DNA of 64,000 nt from contig NZ_JAUSUZ010000001.1 of the NCBI RefSeq assembly GCF_030813715.1, forward strand, positions 8,600,501 to 8,664,500. Reading direction: 5' to 3'. Position 1 is the stretch's first letter. Every line of letters starts with the position of its first letter. This document shows, piece by piece, positions 41,573-50,930 of the stretch. Source of the stretch: Catenuloplanes indicus (GTDB lineage Bacteria > Actinomycetota > Actinomycetes > Mycobacteriales > Micromonosporaceae). Both the position numbers and the translations under genes were made by a program. The notes beneath the pieces are model-generated. The model searched no databases and was not told the DNA's origin. It saw only the letters and a program-made list of their open reading frames with translations.

Positions 41573-41974
41573 TCAGGGTGCGAAGCGGTCGACCTGCTCC
41601 TGGATCTGACCGGCGAAGCCCTCTGCCATCGCCAGCTGGTCGCGCAGCGCCTGTACGCGCCCCTGCGCGGCCTCGTGGAACGTGTGCAGCCGGTCCATCA
41701 GCGCGGCCCGCTCGCCGCCGGCGGGCGCGGGGGCGGCGGCCAGCGAGTCGAGGATGTCCAGCAGGTCGCGCATCTCCTCGAGCGTGAAACCGAGCGGCTT
41801 CATCCGCTTGACCACGGCGAGGCGGGCCAGGTCGGGCTCGCTGTACAGCCGGAACCCGCCCTCGCTGCGCGCGCTCGGGGTGACGAGGCCGGCCTGCTCG
41901 TAGTGCCGGATGGTGCGGATGCTCAACCCGACCCGCTCGGCCGCCTCGCCGATCTGCATGTGCCGTCCCGTCAT
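41573..41974 (-). CDS. MerR-family transcriptional regulator
   Basis: 133 residues. The N-terminal winged HTH is MQIGEAAERVGLSIRTIRHYEQAGLVTPSARSEGGFRLYSEPDLARL, followed by the MerR dimerisation coiled coil (about 80-125). No Cys residues are seen, so metal or redox sensing is unlikely; an organic or anion ligand is possible. It lies 5 bp after the SulP transporter stop, in the same transcript. A MerR-type dyad precedes that operon, suggesting autoregulation. Confidence 0.92.
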   Translation of the reverse strand: MTGRHMQIGEAAERVGLSIRTIRHYEQAGLVTPSARSEGGFRLYSEPDLARLAVVKRMKPLGFTLEEMRDLLDILDSLAAAPAPAGGERAALMDRLHTFHEAAQGRVQALRDQLAMAEGFAGQIQEQVDRFAP

Positions 41975-41979
41975 GGTGA

Positions 41980-43485
41980 TCAGTGCGCGGCGGTGAGCTT
42001 ACCCGCTAGATTCTCGTGCATCAGCGCGCTCTCCTCGTTCAGCCCGGTGATCTCCACGTGCTTGCCGCGCGCCGCGTACTTCGTGGTGATCGCGTCCAAC
42101 GCGGCGACCGAGGACGCGTCCCAGATGTGCGCCTTCGACAGGTCGATGACCACGCGGTCCGGGTCGCCGGCGTAGTCGAACTGGTAGACCAGGTCGTTGC
42201 TGGACGCGAAGAACAGCTCGCCGTGCACAGCGTAGACGCGGGTGCCCCCGTCCGGGCCGAGCACGCTCGTGACCGTGGTGACGTGCGCGACCCGCCGGGC
42301 GAAGATGACCATGGCGGCCAGCACGCCGAGCACGACGCCGATCGCGAGGTTGTGCGTGGCCAGCGTCGCGGCCACGGTCACGCCCATCACGACCAGCTCC
42401 CCCCACGGCATGCGCCGGAGCGTGGCCGGTGCGACGCTGTGCCAGTCGAACGTCGCCACCGACACGATGATCATCACGGCGACCAGCGCGGCCATCGGGA
42501 TCACCGCGACCACGTCACCCAGTGCCACCACCAGCACCAGCAGGAACGCGCCGGCCAGGAATGTGGACAGCCGGGTCCGGGCGCCGGACGCCTTCACGTT
42601 GATCATCGTCTGGCCGATCATGGCGCAGCCGCCCATGCCACCGAAGAAGCCGGTCACGATGTTCGCCACGCCCTGTCCCCACGACTCGCGGGTCTTGTCC
42701 GAGTGCGTGTCCGTCACGTCGTCGACCAGCTTCGCGGTCATCAGCGACTCCATCAGGCCGACCAGGGCCAGCGCCAGCGCGTACGGTGCGATGATTGTCA
42801 GCGTTTCCCAGGTGTACGGGACGTCCGGCAGCGCCAGGACCGGCAGGCTGTCCGGCAGTGCACCCTCGTCGCCGACGGTGGGGACCTTCACGCCGGCGAT
42901 CACGGTGAACGCGGTCAGCGCCACGATCGCGATCAACGGCGCCGGCACCACGGTGGTCAGCCGTGGCAGCAACACGATGATCGCCAAGGCGATCGCCACC
43001 AGTGCATAGACCAGCCATGGTACGCCGAACAGGTGCGGAAGCTGCGCCGTGAAGATCAGGATCGCGAGCGCGTTGACGAAGCCGACCATGACGGACCGCG
43101 GGATGAACCGCATCAGCCTCGCCACGCCCAGCAGCGCCAGCACGATCTGGATCAAGCCGCCGACGATCACGGCCGCGATCAGATGCCCGAGCCCGTGATC
43201 CTTCACCAGGGGCGCGATGACCAGCGCGATCGCGCCGGTCGCCGCGGAGATCATTGCTGGCCGCCCGCCGGTGAACGCGATCGTCACCGCCATGGTGAAC
43301 GACGCGAACAGCCCGACCCGCGGATCCACGCCGGCCAGGACGGAGAACGAGATCGCCTCCGGGATCAGCGCGAGCGCGACCACCAGCCCCGCCAGCACCT
43401 CGGTACGCAGCACCGCGCCCGAGGACAGCCAGGCCGGCCGGGACAGGCGCGGCCCACGCGCCGCCGTCATCTGGGACGAAGACAT
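41980..43485 (-). CDS. SulP-family inorganic anion transporter with STAS domain
   Basis: 501 residues. About twelve to fourteen membrane segments form a UraA-like core, with SFSVLAGVDPRVGLFASFTMAVTIAFTGGRPAMISAATGA near the start and FFGGMGGCAMIGQTMINVKASGARTRLS in the transport core. A C-terminal STAS domain (about 410-500) contains VVIDLSKAHIWDASSVAALD. SulP proteins carry sulfate, bicarbonate or other anions; the sequence does not fix which. It is co-transcribed with a MerR regulator. Confidence 0.93.
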   Translation of the reverse strand: MSSSQMTAARGPRLSRPAWLSSGAVLRTEVLAGLVVALALIPEAISFSVLAGVDPRVGLFASFTMAVTIAFTGGRPAMISAATGAIALVIAPLVKDHGLGHLIAAVIVGGLIQIVLALLGVARLMRFIPRSVMVGFVNALAILIFTAQLPHLFGVPWLVYALVAIALAIIVLLPRLTTVVPAPLIAIVALTAFTVIAGVKVPTVGDEGALPDSLPVLALPDVPYTWETLTIIAPYALALALVGLMESLMTAKLVDDVTDTHSDKTRESWGQGVANIVTGFFGGMGGCAMIGQTMINVKASGARTRLSTFLAGAFLLVLVVALGDVVAVIPMAALVAVMIIVSVATFDWHSVAPATLRRMPWGELVVMGVTVAATLATHNLAIGVVLGVLAAMVIFARRVAHVTTVTSVLGPDGGTRVYAVHGELFFASSNDLVYQFDYAGDPDRVVIDLSKAHIWDASSVAALDAITTKYAARGKHVEITGLNEESALMHENLAGKLTAAH

Positions 43486-43636
43486 CTAACTCATCTCTTT
43501 CCGGACAGGCCTCCGCGTGTGGGAGTGCCGGTCGTGCAACGGTGACCGGCGCCCCTCCGGTCACCGGCGGCGAGCCTTCCGCCCGCATGGCCTGATCGCG
43601 CCGAGGGGCCACCGGCCACACCTCGATCGCGTCCGG

Positions 43637-43664
43637 AACTCTACTCTCCGGAGAGGGGAGAGTT
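43637..43664 (-). promoter_or_regulatory. MerR-type operator/promoter of the SulP-MerR operon
   Basis: A perfect 12-bp palindrome CTCTCCGGAGAG (43644-43655) lies inside an outer AACTCT/AGAGTT dyad (43637-43642, 43659-43664). Read on the minus strand, TAGAGT can serve as a -10, with the dyad in the spacer, as MerR regulators require. It lies about 150 bp upstream of the SulP start. Confidence 0.55.
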
Positions 43665-43718
43665 GTGCGCCTCCCGGAGGTGTCGATGATCACGGCGTCC
43701 CGGGTGCCGTGACGGACG

Positions 43719-44201
43719 TCAGGGCCGGGTGCCGAGGGGCAGGCCGCAGATGAGGGCGGTGGCGAGCAGCGTGGGCAGCAGGCAGAGGGCGATCTTCAGC
43801 GGAGCGGGAAGGCCGCTGCGGACGATCACGAGGTTGACGTAGACCAGGGCCGGGCCGATCAGCAACGCCGGGAAAAAGATCAGGAACAGGTTGCACAGCA
43901 GGATCGGCAGGAAGACGAGGGCGCGCAGCAGGGGTGGGGTCGGCGGGCCGACGTGGTGGTCGACGTCGCGGATCGTGAGCGTCGGGTACGCCTCCAGCAG
44001 GCCGGCGGTCGCGCGGACGACGACCGGATGGCCCGACGCGCCGGGCAGCCGGAACGTGAGGCCGTCGTTCTCCGCCACGCCCTGCCCGGCGATCCCGACC
44101 CGGGCCCGCCCGGTGAACGGCTCCACCGATGCCTCGACCGGCTGGTCCACGCCGTAGATGTTGATGATCATTTTTGCCACGGGCGCCGATGCTATTGCCA
44201 T
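43719..44201 (-). CDS. Hypothetical membrane protein
   Basis: 160 residues (Met11 is an alternative start). The N-terminal about 90 residues are beta-rich and soluble (KMIINIYGVDQPVEASVEPF, GLTFRLPGASGHPVVVRATAG). Then come two hydrophobic helices, LLRALVFLPILLCNLFLIFFPALLIGPALVYVN and LKIALCLLPTLLATALICGLPLG. No family was recognised. It is divergent from a sulfotransferase gene with about 70 bp between starts. Function unknown. Confidence 0.6.
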   Translation of the reverse strand: MAIASAPVAKMIINIYGVDQPVEASVEPFTGRARVGIAGQGVAENDGLTFRLPGASGHPVVVRATAGLLEAYPTLTIRDVDHHVGPPTPPLLRALVFLPILLCNLFLIFFPALLIGPALVYVNLVIVRSGLPAPLKIALCLLPTLLATALICGLPLGTRP

Positions 44202-44269
44202 GGTCCACTGAGGGCAACGGAATACCCGGTGGTGTCGGCCGCCGACCGGACCATGCCGAGGAGACGAAC

Positions 44270-45493
44270 ATGACGTATCCCGCCGCGGACGGGCCGCGTG
44301 CGGCCTCCTGGCTGCGACCGTTGAACGCGGTGCTGCGGCCGGTCGTCCCGTACGCCTCGATCGAGGCCGCGCAGAAGGCGGCGAGCCGGCGCACCGGCCT
44401 GCCTGCCCGCGCGGACGACGAGGCGTTCGCCGAGGACATGCGGGTCCTGTGCGACGCGATCCGGGACGCCCCGGCGCTGAGCCCGGTCGGGCGGCTGGGC
44501 ACCCAGGAGGAGCTCACCCGCCGGCTGGAGGCCCGGCTGCGGATGCGGCACCTGCTCGATCAGGATCCCGGTGTCGCCGATCGGGCGATCGCGCGGCCGA
44601 TCCTCGTCACCGGGCTGCCGCGGACCGGCACGACGCTGCTGCACCGCATGCTCGGCGTGCACCCCGCGGCCCGCGCGCCGAAACTGTGGGAGCTTCTGGG
44701 CCCGGCGTCGCTCGGCCGGGAGGACGAGAAGCTGATCAAGGCGGCCCGGCGGATGTCCTCCATGTACCACCGCAGCATGCCCGAGATGCGGACGGTGCAC
44801 CCGCTCGATCCGTTCGGTCCCGAGGAGTGCGTGTTCCTGCTGCCGCACAGCGACCAGTTCGACGGCGTCGTGCCCGTGCCCGCCTACCGCTCCTGGTACG
44901 CGCAGCGGGACGCCCGGCCCGACTACGCCTACTACCGGCTCCAGCTGCAGGCGATGCGGGAGCGCGACAACCCGGCGCGGTGGGTCCTGAAGTCGCCCTA
45001 TCACCTCAACCACCTCGACGTGTTCCTCGAGACGTTCCCGGACGCCATGATCGTCATGACTCACCGCGACCCGGCGGCGGCGATGCTCTCCTGGTGCTAC
45101 TTCATGGAGGGAAGCCGCCGGCTGTACAACACCGTGGTCGACCCGCACGAGATCGGCGCCACCTGGTTCGAGATCTGGAGCCGGGCGACCGAGCGGGCGC
45201 GGCGCGTCCGGCAAGCGCGCCCGGAGCGTTTCGTCGACGTCGACTATGCCGCCCTGTCCGCCACCCCCGTCCCGGTCGCGGTGGAGGTGGCGGCCCGGCT
45301 CGGGCTGGCCGGCTCCGCGGACTGGCAGCGGCTTGCGGCCGTGGAGGCGGGCCGCGGCGGCGACCGGGGGCGGCCGGCGCCCGTTCGGCCGTCGCTGGCC
45401 CGGTACGGTCTCGACGCGGCCGGCGTGCGGCGCGACCTGGCCCTGCCCGCGGTCACCACCGGGAACGACGGTGCCGCGGGGGTCAGGCGGTGA
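44270..45493 (+). CDS. Sulfotransferase-family protein
   Basis: 407 residues from ATG 44270, preceded by GAGGAG. The PAPS 5'-phosphosulfate loop is PILVTGLPRTGTTLLHRML (about 108-126), and a later WVLKSPYHLNHLDVFLETFPDAMIVMTHRDPAAAMLSW carries the 3'-phosphate site (RDP). This is the Sulfotransfer_3 subgroup common in actinobacteria and mycobacteria, often acting on lipids or small molecules. The acceptor is unknown. Its 3' end overlaps the convergent SDR gene by 11 bp. Confidence 0.88.
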   Translation: MTYPAADGPRAASWLRPLNAVLRPVVPYASIEAAQKAASRRTGLPARADDEAFAEDMRVLCDAIRDAPALSPVGRLGTQEELTRRLEARLRMRHLLDQDPGVADRAIARPILVTGLPRTGTTLLHRMLGVHPAARAPKLWELLGPASLGREDEKLIKAARRMSSMYHRSMPEMRTVHPLDPFGPEECVFLLPHSDQFDGVVPVPAYRSWYAQRDARPDYAYYRLQLQAMRERDNPARWVLKSPYHLNHLDVFLETFPDAMIVMTHRDPAAAMLSWCYFMEGSRRLYNTVVDPHEIGATWFEIWSRATERARRVRQARPERFVDVDYAALSATPVPVAVEVAARLGLAGSADWQRLAAVEAGRGGDRGRPAPVRPSLARYGLDAAGVRRDLALPAVTTGNDGAAGVRR

Positions 45494-46355
45494 GCAGTGC
45501 GGCGGTGGCGTCCCAGAGGCGGCGTTCCCGGGTGCGGTCGTGGGCGAACGGCTTCGGCTCGATGAGGTGGTCGCGGAGTACGAACGCGCCGTCGCGCAGG
45601 TGCGACCAGCGGTCGTCGAGCGCGACCGAGGCCAGCGCCGGGCCGGAACGCTCCGGCGTGGAGACGCCGGGGATGCGGGACAGCGCGAGGCCGATCGCCC
45701 GGACCGCCGGCGGTGCGTCGCGGCCGAGCGCGGTGCCGGGCATCCAGCCGGGCTCGAACACGGTCACGCCGATGCCGGGCGCGACGTGCCGCTGCAGCTC
45801 GTGGGCGTAGTAGAGGATGGCGAGCTTCGCGTTCGAGTACGCGACGCCGGGCGGGTCGCCGGACGGCCGGGCCAGCTCCAGCGGGTCGCGCCAGCGCGCC
45901 TCCGGCACGCCGAGGAGCCGGCGCCAGACGTTCTGGTAGTACGTGTTCGAGCCGAGCAGCACGATCCGGGCCGGTGCGGTGAGCGTGCCGTGCAGGTCCG
46001 CGACGAGCTGCGCGTGCGCCAGGTAGTTGACCGCGAACGTCAGCTCGTGGCCGTCCGCGGAGACGCGCCGGGTGTCGCCGGACATCAGGCCGGCGTTGCC
46101 GATCAGCGCGCGCAGCGGACGTACCGTGCCGGTGTCGATCAGGTTCTTCGCGGCGGCGGCCGCGGCACGCACGTCGGCGAGCCGGGACAGGTCGGCGGTG
46201 ATCTCGTGCACCCGGGCGCCGCGGTCGCGGGCCTCGGCCGCGACCGCGGACAGGTTGCGGCCGACGAGCAGCAGGTCGGCGCCGCGGGCGGCGAGCGCGA
46301 GCGTGGTGCTCCGGCCGAGGTTGCGGGACGGGCCGGTGATCAGTACGGAGGTCAT
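45483..46355 (-). CDS. Short-chain dehydrogenase/reductase
   Basis: 290 residues. The N-terminal cofactor loop is VLITGPSRNLGRSTTLAL (a TGxxxGxG variant), with LIGNAGL (the NAG motif), Ser in IVLLGSN and the catalytic YSNAK. GR-N after beta2 (LVGRN) favours NADP(H). The length and DPLELARPSGDPPGVAYSNAKLA segment resemble retinol-dehydrogenase-like SDRs of actinobacteria. It is divergent from an MmyB-type XRE regulator with an inverted repeat between them, the usual arrangement for this regulator class, which probably represses this gene. Confidence 0.92.
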   Translation of the reverse strand: MTSVLITGPSRNLGRSTTLALAARGADLLLVGRNLSAVAAEARDRGARVHEITADLSRLADVRAAAAAAKNLIDTGTVRPLRALIGNAGLMSGDTRRVSADGHELTFAVNYLAHAQLVADLHGTLTAPARIVLLGSNTYYQNVWRRLLGVPEARWRDPLELARPSGDPPGVAYSNAKLAILYYAHELQRHVAPGIGVTVFEPGWMPGTALGRDAPPAVRAIGLALSRIPGVSTPERSGPALASVALDDRWSHLRDGAFVLRDHLIEPKPFAHDRTRERRLWDATAALLTA

Positions 46356-46399
46356 GCTCCGAGCCTGGGCCGCGGGACGGCCGGTAGGCAGCCGTCCCG

Positions 46400-46428
46400 T
46401 TGTCGTAGGACTGCTGGGTCCAGGACAA
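46400..46428. promoter_or_regulatory. Inverted repeat between the SDR and XRE regulator genes
   Basis: TTGTCGTAGGAC and GTCCAGGACAA form an imperfect dyad (arms TTGTC..GGAC / GTCC..GACAA) in the 102-bp divergent promoter region. Candidate operator of the MmyB-like regulator. Confidence 0.45.
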
Positions 46429-46457
46429 CCGGCGGCCGGGCGCGCAGACTGGGTCGC

Positions 46458-47291
46458 ATGGAGTCGTGGGGGTTCGGCGCGACGGTGCGGCGCTGGCGGG
46501 ATCGGGTCGCGCCGGAGGCGGTCGGCGTGCCGGTGGGCCGGCGGCGGCGCGCGGCCGGTCTGCGCCGGGAGGAGCTGGCCGCGCTGGCCGGTATCTCGGC
46601 GGATTACCTGACCCGGCTGGAGCAGGGCCGGGCGACCGCGCCGTCCGCGCAGGTGGTGGAGGCGCTGGCCCGCGCGCTGCGGATCAACGACGCCGAGCGC
46701 GACCTGCTCTACCGGCTGGCCGGGCATGCGGCGCCGGGCCGGGACGTGGTGCCGTCCCGGGTGCCGCCGAGCGTGCAGCGGCTGCTGGACCGGCTGGCGC
46801 ACACGCCGGTCGTGGTGTGGGACGCGAGCTGGACGCTGGTGCTGGCGAACGCGCCGTACGACGCGTTGATGGGTGCGACGACGGCCTGGCACGGGCTGGA
46901 GCGGAATGCGATCTGGCGCAATCTGACCGGCCGTAACGGCCGGGTGGTGCACACGCCCGAGGAGCGGGCCGGCCTGGAGGCGGGGCTGGTCGCGGACCTG
47001 CGGCTGACGGTGTCGCGGTATCCGGCGGACCGTGGGCTGGCGAGACTGGTCGGCGAGTTGCGGGGCTGCCCGCGGTTCCCGGAGCTCTGGGAGGCCGCGC
47101 CGCCGGCGCAGGGGCCGGCCCGTCGGAAGATCATCGATCATCCGGCGGTCGGCCGGATCACGCTGGACTGCGACACACTGGTGGTGGCGCAGGACGATCT
47201 GCGGATCATGGCCTACACGGCCGAGCCGGGCACCGAGGACGCGGAGCGGCTGGCGCTGGCGATCGTCCTCGGCACGCAGAGCCTCGTGTGA
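46458..47291 (+). CDS. XRE-family regulator with MmyB-like ligand-binding domain
   Basis: 277 residues. The N-terminal HTH is VPVGRRRRAAGLRREELAALAGISADYLTRLEQGRATAPSAQVVEALARALRI, followed by the MmyB-type PAS-like domain (about 105-275), with VVVWDASWTLVLANAPYDALMG, NAIWRNL and ITLDCDTLVVAQDDLRIMAYTAEPGTEDAERL. This domain binds fatty acids in characterised relatives. It sits divergent from an SDR gene, its probable target. ATG 46458 fits the family length. Confidence 0.93.
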   Translation: MESWGFGATVRRWRDRVAPEAVGVPVGRRRRAAGLRREELAALAGISADYLTRLEQGRATAPSAQVVEALARALRINDAERDLLYRLAGHAAPGRDVVPSRVPPSVQRLLDRLAHTPVVVWDASWTLVLANAPYDALMGATTAWHGLERNAIWRNLTGRNGRVVHTPEERAGLEAGLVADLRLTVSRYPADRGLARLVGELRGCPRFPELWEAAPPAQGPARRKIIDHPAVGRITLDCDTLVVAQDDLRIMAYTAEPGTEDAERLALAIVLGTQSLV

Positions 47292-47449
47292 GATATCCGC
47301 CGGCTCGCGTTTACGCAGGCAGGCCGCTGACCGGTCACCGTGCGTATCGGTACCGTTCGGCGCGATCGCAAGCCGGATAGGCGACAGAAATCGATATTTC
47401 AGACTTCGCTGGAGCCGGTCTCCAGTGAACCGACCTAGACTCGCGCGTT

Positions 47450-48082
47450 ATGAGCACCACCCAGGCGGGACCGGTGCGGCGCAGTCGCCGTGCCGGGTAC
47501 ACGGCCGCGACCCACCGCTCCATCCTCGAGGCCGCCCGCCGCCTGTTCCGCGAGCGGGGCTACTTCGCGGTGAAGGTGGAGGAGGTGGCGCGCGCCGCCC
47601 GCGTCTCGCCCGCGACCGTCTACGCCGTGGCCGGTGGCAAGGGTGGTCTGCTGCGCTCGCTGATGCGGTTCTGCGCGGCCGCGCCCGCGGTCACCGCGAA
47701 CCTGGACCTGATCGACCGCGCCGACGACCCGGGCCGGATCCTGGACCTGGTCGCGGACACCACGCTCGACATGCGCCGTGAGTGGGGCGACGTGCTGCGC
47801 GTCATCATGGCGACCGCGCCGCACGAGCCGGACGCGGCCGCGGCGCTGGCCGAGGCGACCGACCGGTACCGCTCCGGCCTCCTGCTGGCCGCGAAGCGCC
47901 TGTCCCGGCTCGGCGCGCTGCGCACCGGCGTCGACGTGCCGCACGCGGACGCGCTGCTGTGGTTCTACTTCGGCTACTCCTCGTTGTTCACGCTCGTCGA
48001 CGACCTGCACTGGAGCGACGGCGACGCGGTGGCGTGGCTGCGCACCGCGGCCGCGGACGCGCTGCTGGAGCCGGGTGCCTGA
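47450..48082 (+). CDS. TetR-family transcriptional regulator
   Basis: 210 residues. The HTH is in TAATHRSILEAARRLFRERGYFAVKVEEVARAARVSPATVYAVAGGKGGLLRSLM (about 18-70); the C-terminal ligand-binding domain is helical. It is followed after 1 bp by a large SARP regulator, so TetR and the SARP pair are probably one transcript. That makes TetR a likely ligand-responsive switch for the SARP genes. The YAVAGGKGGLL stretch replaces the more common YxHFxxKxxL motif. Confidence 0.9.
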   Translation: MSTTQAGPVRRSRRAGYTAATHRSILEAARRLFRERGYFAVKVEEVARAARVSPATVYAVAGGKGGLLRSLMRFCAAAPAVTANLDLIDRADDPGRILDLVADTTLDMRREWGDVLRVIMATAPHEPDAAAALAEATDRYRSGLLLAAKRLSRLGALRTGVDVPHADALLWFYFGYSSLFTLVDDLHWSDGDAVAWLRTAAADALLEPGA

Positions 48083-48083
48083 G

Positions 48084-50924
48084 ATGTGGTTGCAGGTGCT
48101 CGGCCCGGTGCGGGGCCGCCGGGACGACGTGGAGCTGGAACTCGGCCCGCCGCAGCAGCGCACACTGCTCGCGGTGCTGCTGGCCGCGGCCGGTGAGCCG
48201 GTCGGCATGGCCACGATCCTCGACGTGCTCTGGGGTGACGCGCCGCCCGCCGCCGCGGCCGCCACGGTCCAGCAGTACGTCAGCCGGCTCCGCCGGATCA
48301 TCGAACCGGACCGGCCGGCCCGCGACACCGGCGGGCTGCTCCGGCGTACCGCCGGTGGCTACCAGCTGGCCGCGGACGACGACCAGGTCGACCTGCTGCG
48401 CTGGCGGGCGCTGATCCGCGACGCCCGCGCGCTCTACGGCGCGGACAAGGCCGCGGCCGGTGCGATGTTCCGGGAGGCGTTCGCGCTCTGGACCGGCCCG
48501 GCCGCGGCGAACCTGCCGCCGGAGGCGCGCGGCCACCCGGTCTTCGCCGGCCTGGACCGCGAGCACGTCACCACGCTGGTCGAGGCCGCCGACGACGCGC
48601 TGTCCTGCGGGTTCGGCGCCGCGCTGGTCCCGGCGCTGGACCGGGCCGCGGTCTGGCACCCGTTCGACGAGGGCGTGCACGCCCGGCTGCTGCGCGCGCT
48701 GGCCGCGGCCGGCCGCCGCGCCGACGGGCTGCGCCGCTACCGCGAGGTCCGCGACCGGCTCGTCGGCGAGCTGGGCATCGAGCCCGGGCCGCTGCTCCAG
48801 GCCGCCCACCGTGAGCTGCTGGCCGAGGCCGCCCCGGCGCCCGAGGACCGGCCCCGGGACGAACCCCGGGCGGTACGGCCGGCGCAGCTGCCCGCGGACC
48901 TCGGCTCGTTCTCCGGCCGCGACGTCGAACTGGACCGCCTCGACTCGCTCGCCGAGGGCGCGATGCCGCTGGTCGTGGTCGGTGGGCTGGGCGGTGTCGG
49001 CAAGACCGCGCTCGCGCTGCGCTGGGCACACCGGGTGATGTCCGACTACCCGGACGGCCAGCTATACGTGGACCTGCGCGGCTTCGCGCCGCGCAACCCG
49101 CCGCTGTCCCCGGTCGAGGCGCTGCACGGCTTCCTGGAGGCGCTCGGCGTGCCCCGGTCCAACCAGCCGGCCACGCTGGACGGTCTGTCCGCGCTGTACC
49201 GCAGCGTGCTGGCCGGCCGGAAGGTCCTGGTGGTGCTGGACAACGCGCGCGACGACGAGCAGGTCCGCCCGCTGCTGCCCGGTACGGCCGGGTGCGCGGT
49301 CGTGGTGACCAGCCGCAGCTATCTCGGCGGGCTCGCGGTAGACGAGGGCGCCCGGTCGGTCGGGCTGGACGTGTTCAGCGACGCGGACGCGTACCGCTAT
49401 CTGCGGTCCCGGCTCGGCAAGGAACGGGTGGACGCGGAACCGGAGGCGGCCGCCGAGATCATCGAGGTGTGCGGCGGGCTGCCGCTGGCCCTGGCGATCT
49501 GTGCGGCGTGGACCGAGCGCAGCCCGGCGTTCACGCTCGGCACGGTCGCGGCGGAGATCCGGCGGCGGGCCGGGCTGGACGCGTTCGCCGGCGTCGCCAC
49601 CGGCCGGGACGTGCGCGCGGTCTTCTCCTGGTCGTACCGGCGGCTCTCGCCCGGTGCCGCGGAGCTGTTCCGGCGGCTCGGCCTGCACCCCGGCGGCGAC
49701 GTCGCGCTCGGCACCGTGGCCAGCATCGCCGGCCGCGGCACGCCGGAGACGCTCACGCTGCTGGCCGAGCTGGCCGACGCGCACCTGATCTCCGAGCTGC
49801 GGCCCGGCCGGTACGGCGCGCACGACCTGGTCCGGGCGTACGCGGCCGAGCTGGGCGAGCCGGCCGAGCGGCAGGAGACGCTGCGCCGCACGCTCGACCA
49901 CTACCTGCACTCGCTGCTGGCCGGTGCGCAACTGGTCAACCCGCTGCGCACGCCGATCGACACCGGCGGGATCGCGGACCGGGTGCGGCCGTTCACGCCG
50001 CGCGACACCGACGAGGCGCTGGCCTGGTTCGGCGAGGAGCGGGAGAACATCTCGGCCGCGATGGACGCGGCCGAGCAGCACGGGCTCGACCCGTACCTGT
50101 GGTATTTCGCCTGGGGGCTGAACGGCTACCTGATGGACCAGCTCGGCCGGTGGGACGAGGTGATCCCGGCGGCCCGCCGCGCGCTGGCCGCGGCCGAGCG
50201 GCAGAACTCGCTGTGGTGGCGCGGCTACCTGCACAACGCGCTCGGCATCTGCCACCACCGGTTCGGTGACTACGCGGAGGCGTACCGGCAGTGGTCGCTC
50301 GCGGTGGAGGTGGGCCGGGCGGCGGACGACCCGGTCCGCACCGGCATCGGCCTGGCCGGCATGGCCAGCACGCTCACCGACAACGGCCGCTGGCCGACCG
50401 GCGACGAGATCGAGCGGGCCGCCGCGTTCGCGGACGAGGCGGTCGCGCTCTGCGGGCACCTGGACCGGGACGCGCCGCCCGGCCGGCCTGACCCGTACAC
50501 GGTGCGTGCCCGGGAACTGCTCGGCATCTGCGCGGAGTTCTTCGCGCTGCGCATCCTGCACCGCACCGGCGACGTCGAGGCGGCCGCGGCCGAGCTGCGC
50601 CGCGGCATCGACATGCATCGCGGCGTCGGCAACTGGGCGCGCGAGGGCTGGGGCTGGGAGCTGCTCGGCCGCATCTACCAGCACGTCGGCCAGGACGCAG
50701 AGGCGATCGAGGCGTACGAGCGCGGCCTGGCGCTGATGCAGCGCTGGCAGTGGAGCGGCACCGAGGTGCTGGTCTCGCTCGCGGCCTGCCACGCCCGGCT
50801 CGGCGACAGGGCGGCCGCGGCCCGGCTGCGCGCCCGCGCCCGGCGGCTCGCCGACGGCGTCTACCACGCCTACGCCGACCAGCTGCGCGCCCGGCTGGAC
50901 GCCTACGAGACGGCCGAGGGCTGA
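48084..50924 (+). CDS. AfsR/SARP-family regulator with NB-ARC and TPR domains (copy 1)
   Basis: 946 residues. An OmpR-type winged HTH (about 1-95) is followed by the bacterial transcriptional activation domain (about 100-250). The NB-ARC ATPase has P-loop GGLGGVGKT (about 299-307), kinase-2 VLVVLDNARD, an RNBS-like VVVTSRS and GGLPLALAI. The C-terminal TPR solenoid spans about 600-940. AfsR-type proteins activate secondary-metabolite genes through direct repeats near the -35 region, gated by ATP binding. It is immediately followed by a close paralogue, so the two form a tandem duplication. No biosynthetic genes lie within the window. Confidence 0.94.
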   Translation: MWLQVLGPVRGRRDDVELELGPPQQRTLLAVLLAAAGEPVGMATILDVLWGDAPPAAAAATVQQYVSRLRRIIEPDRPARDTGGLLRRTAGGYQLAADDDQVDLLRWRALIRDARALYGADKAAAGAMFREAFALWTGPAAANLPPEARGHPVFAGLDREHVTTLVEAADDALSCGFGAALVPALDRAAVWHPFDEGVHARLLRALAAAGRRADGLRRYREVRDRLVGELGIEPGPLLQAAHRELLAEAAPAPEDRPRDEPRAVRPAQLPADLGSFSGRDVELDRLDSLAEGAMPLVVVGGLGGVGKTALALRWAHRVMSDYPDGQLYVDLRGFAPRNPPLSPVEALHGFLEALGVPRSNQPATLDGLSALYRSVLAGRKVLVVLDNARDDEQVRPLLPGTAGCAVVVTSRSYLGGLAVDEGARSVGLDVFSDADAYRYLRSRLGKERVDAEPEAAAEIIEVCGGLPLALAICAAWTERSPAFTLGTVAAEIRRRAGLDAFAGVATGRDVRAVFSWSYRRLSPGAAELFRRLGLHPGGDVALGTVASIAGRGTPETLTLLAELADAHLISELRPGRYGAHDLVRAYAAELGEPAERQETLRRTLDHYLHSLLAGAQLVNPLRTPIDTGGIADRVRPFTPRDTDEALAWFGEERENISAAMDAAEQHGLDPYLWYFAWGLNGYLMDQLGRWDEVIPAARRALAAAERQNSLWWRGYLHNALGICHHRFGDYAEAYRQWSLAVEVGRAADDPVRTGIGLAGMASTLTDNGRWPTGDEIERAAAFADEAVALCGHLDRDAPPGRPDPYTVRARELLGICAEFFALRILHRTGDVEAAAAELRRGIDMHRGVGNWAREGWGWELLGRIYQHVGQDAEAIEAYERGLALMQRWQWSGTEVLVSLAACHARLGDRAAAARLRARARRLADGVYHAYADQLRARLDAYETAEG

Positions 50925-50930
50925 CCCGGC

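Noticed and set aside
44270-45493. The sulfotransferase here as part of the EPS sulfation pathway
   Set aside because: It lies about 9 kb from the EPS locus, belongs to a different sulfotransferase subgroup and is separated by unrelated regulatory genes, so no link is claimed.
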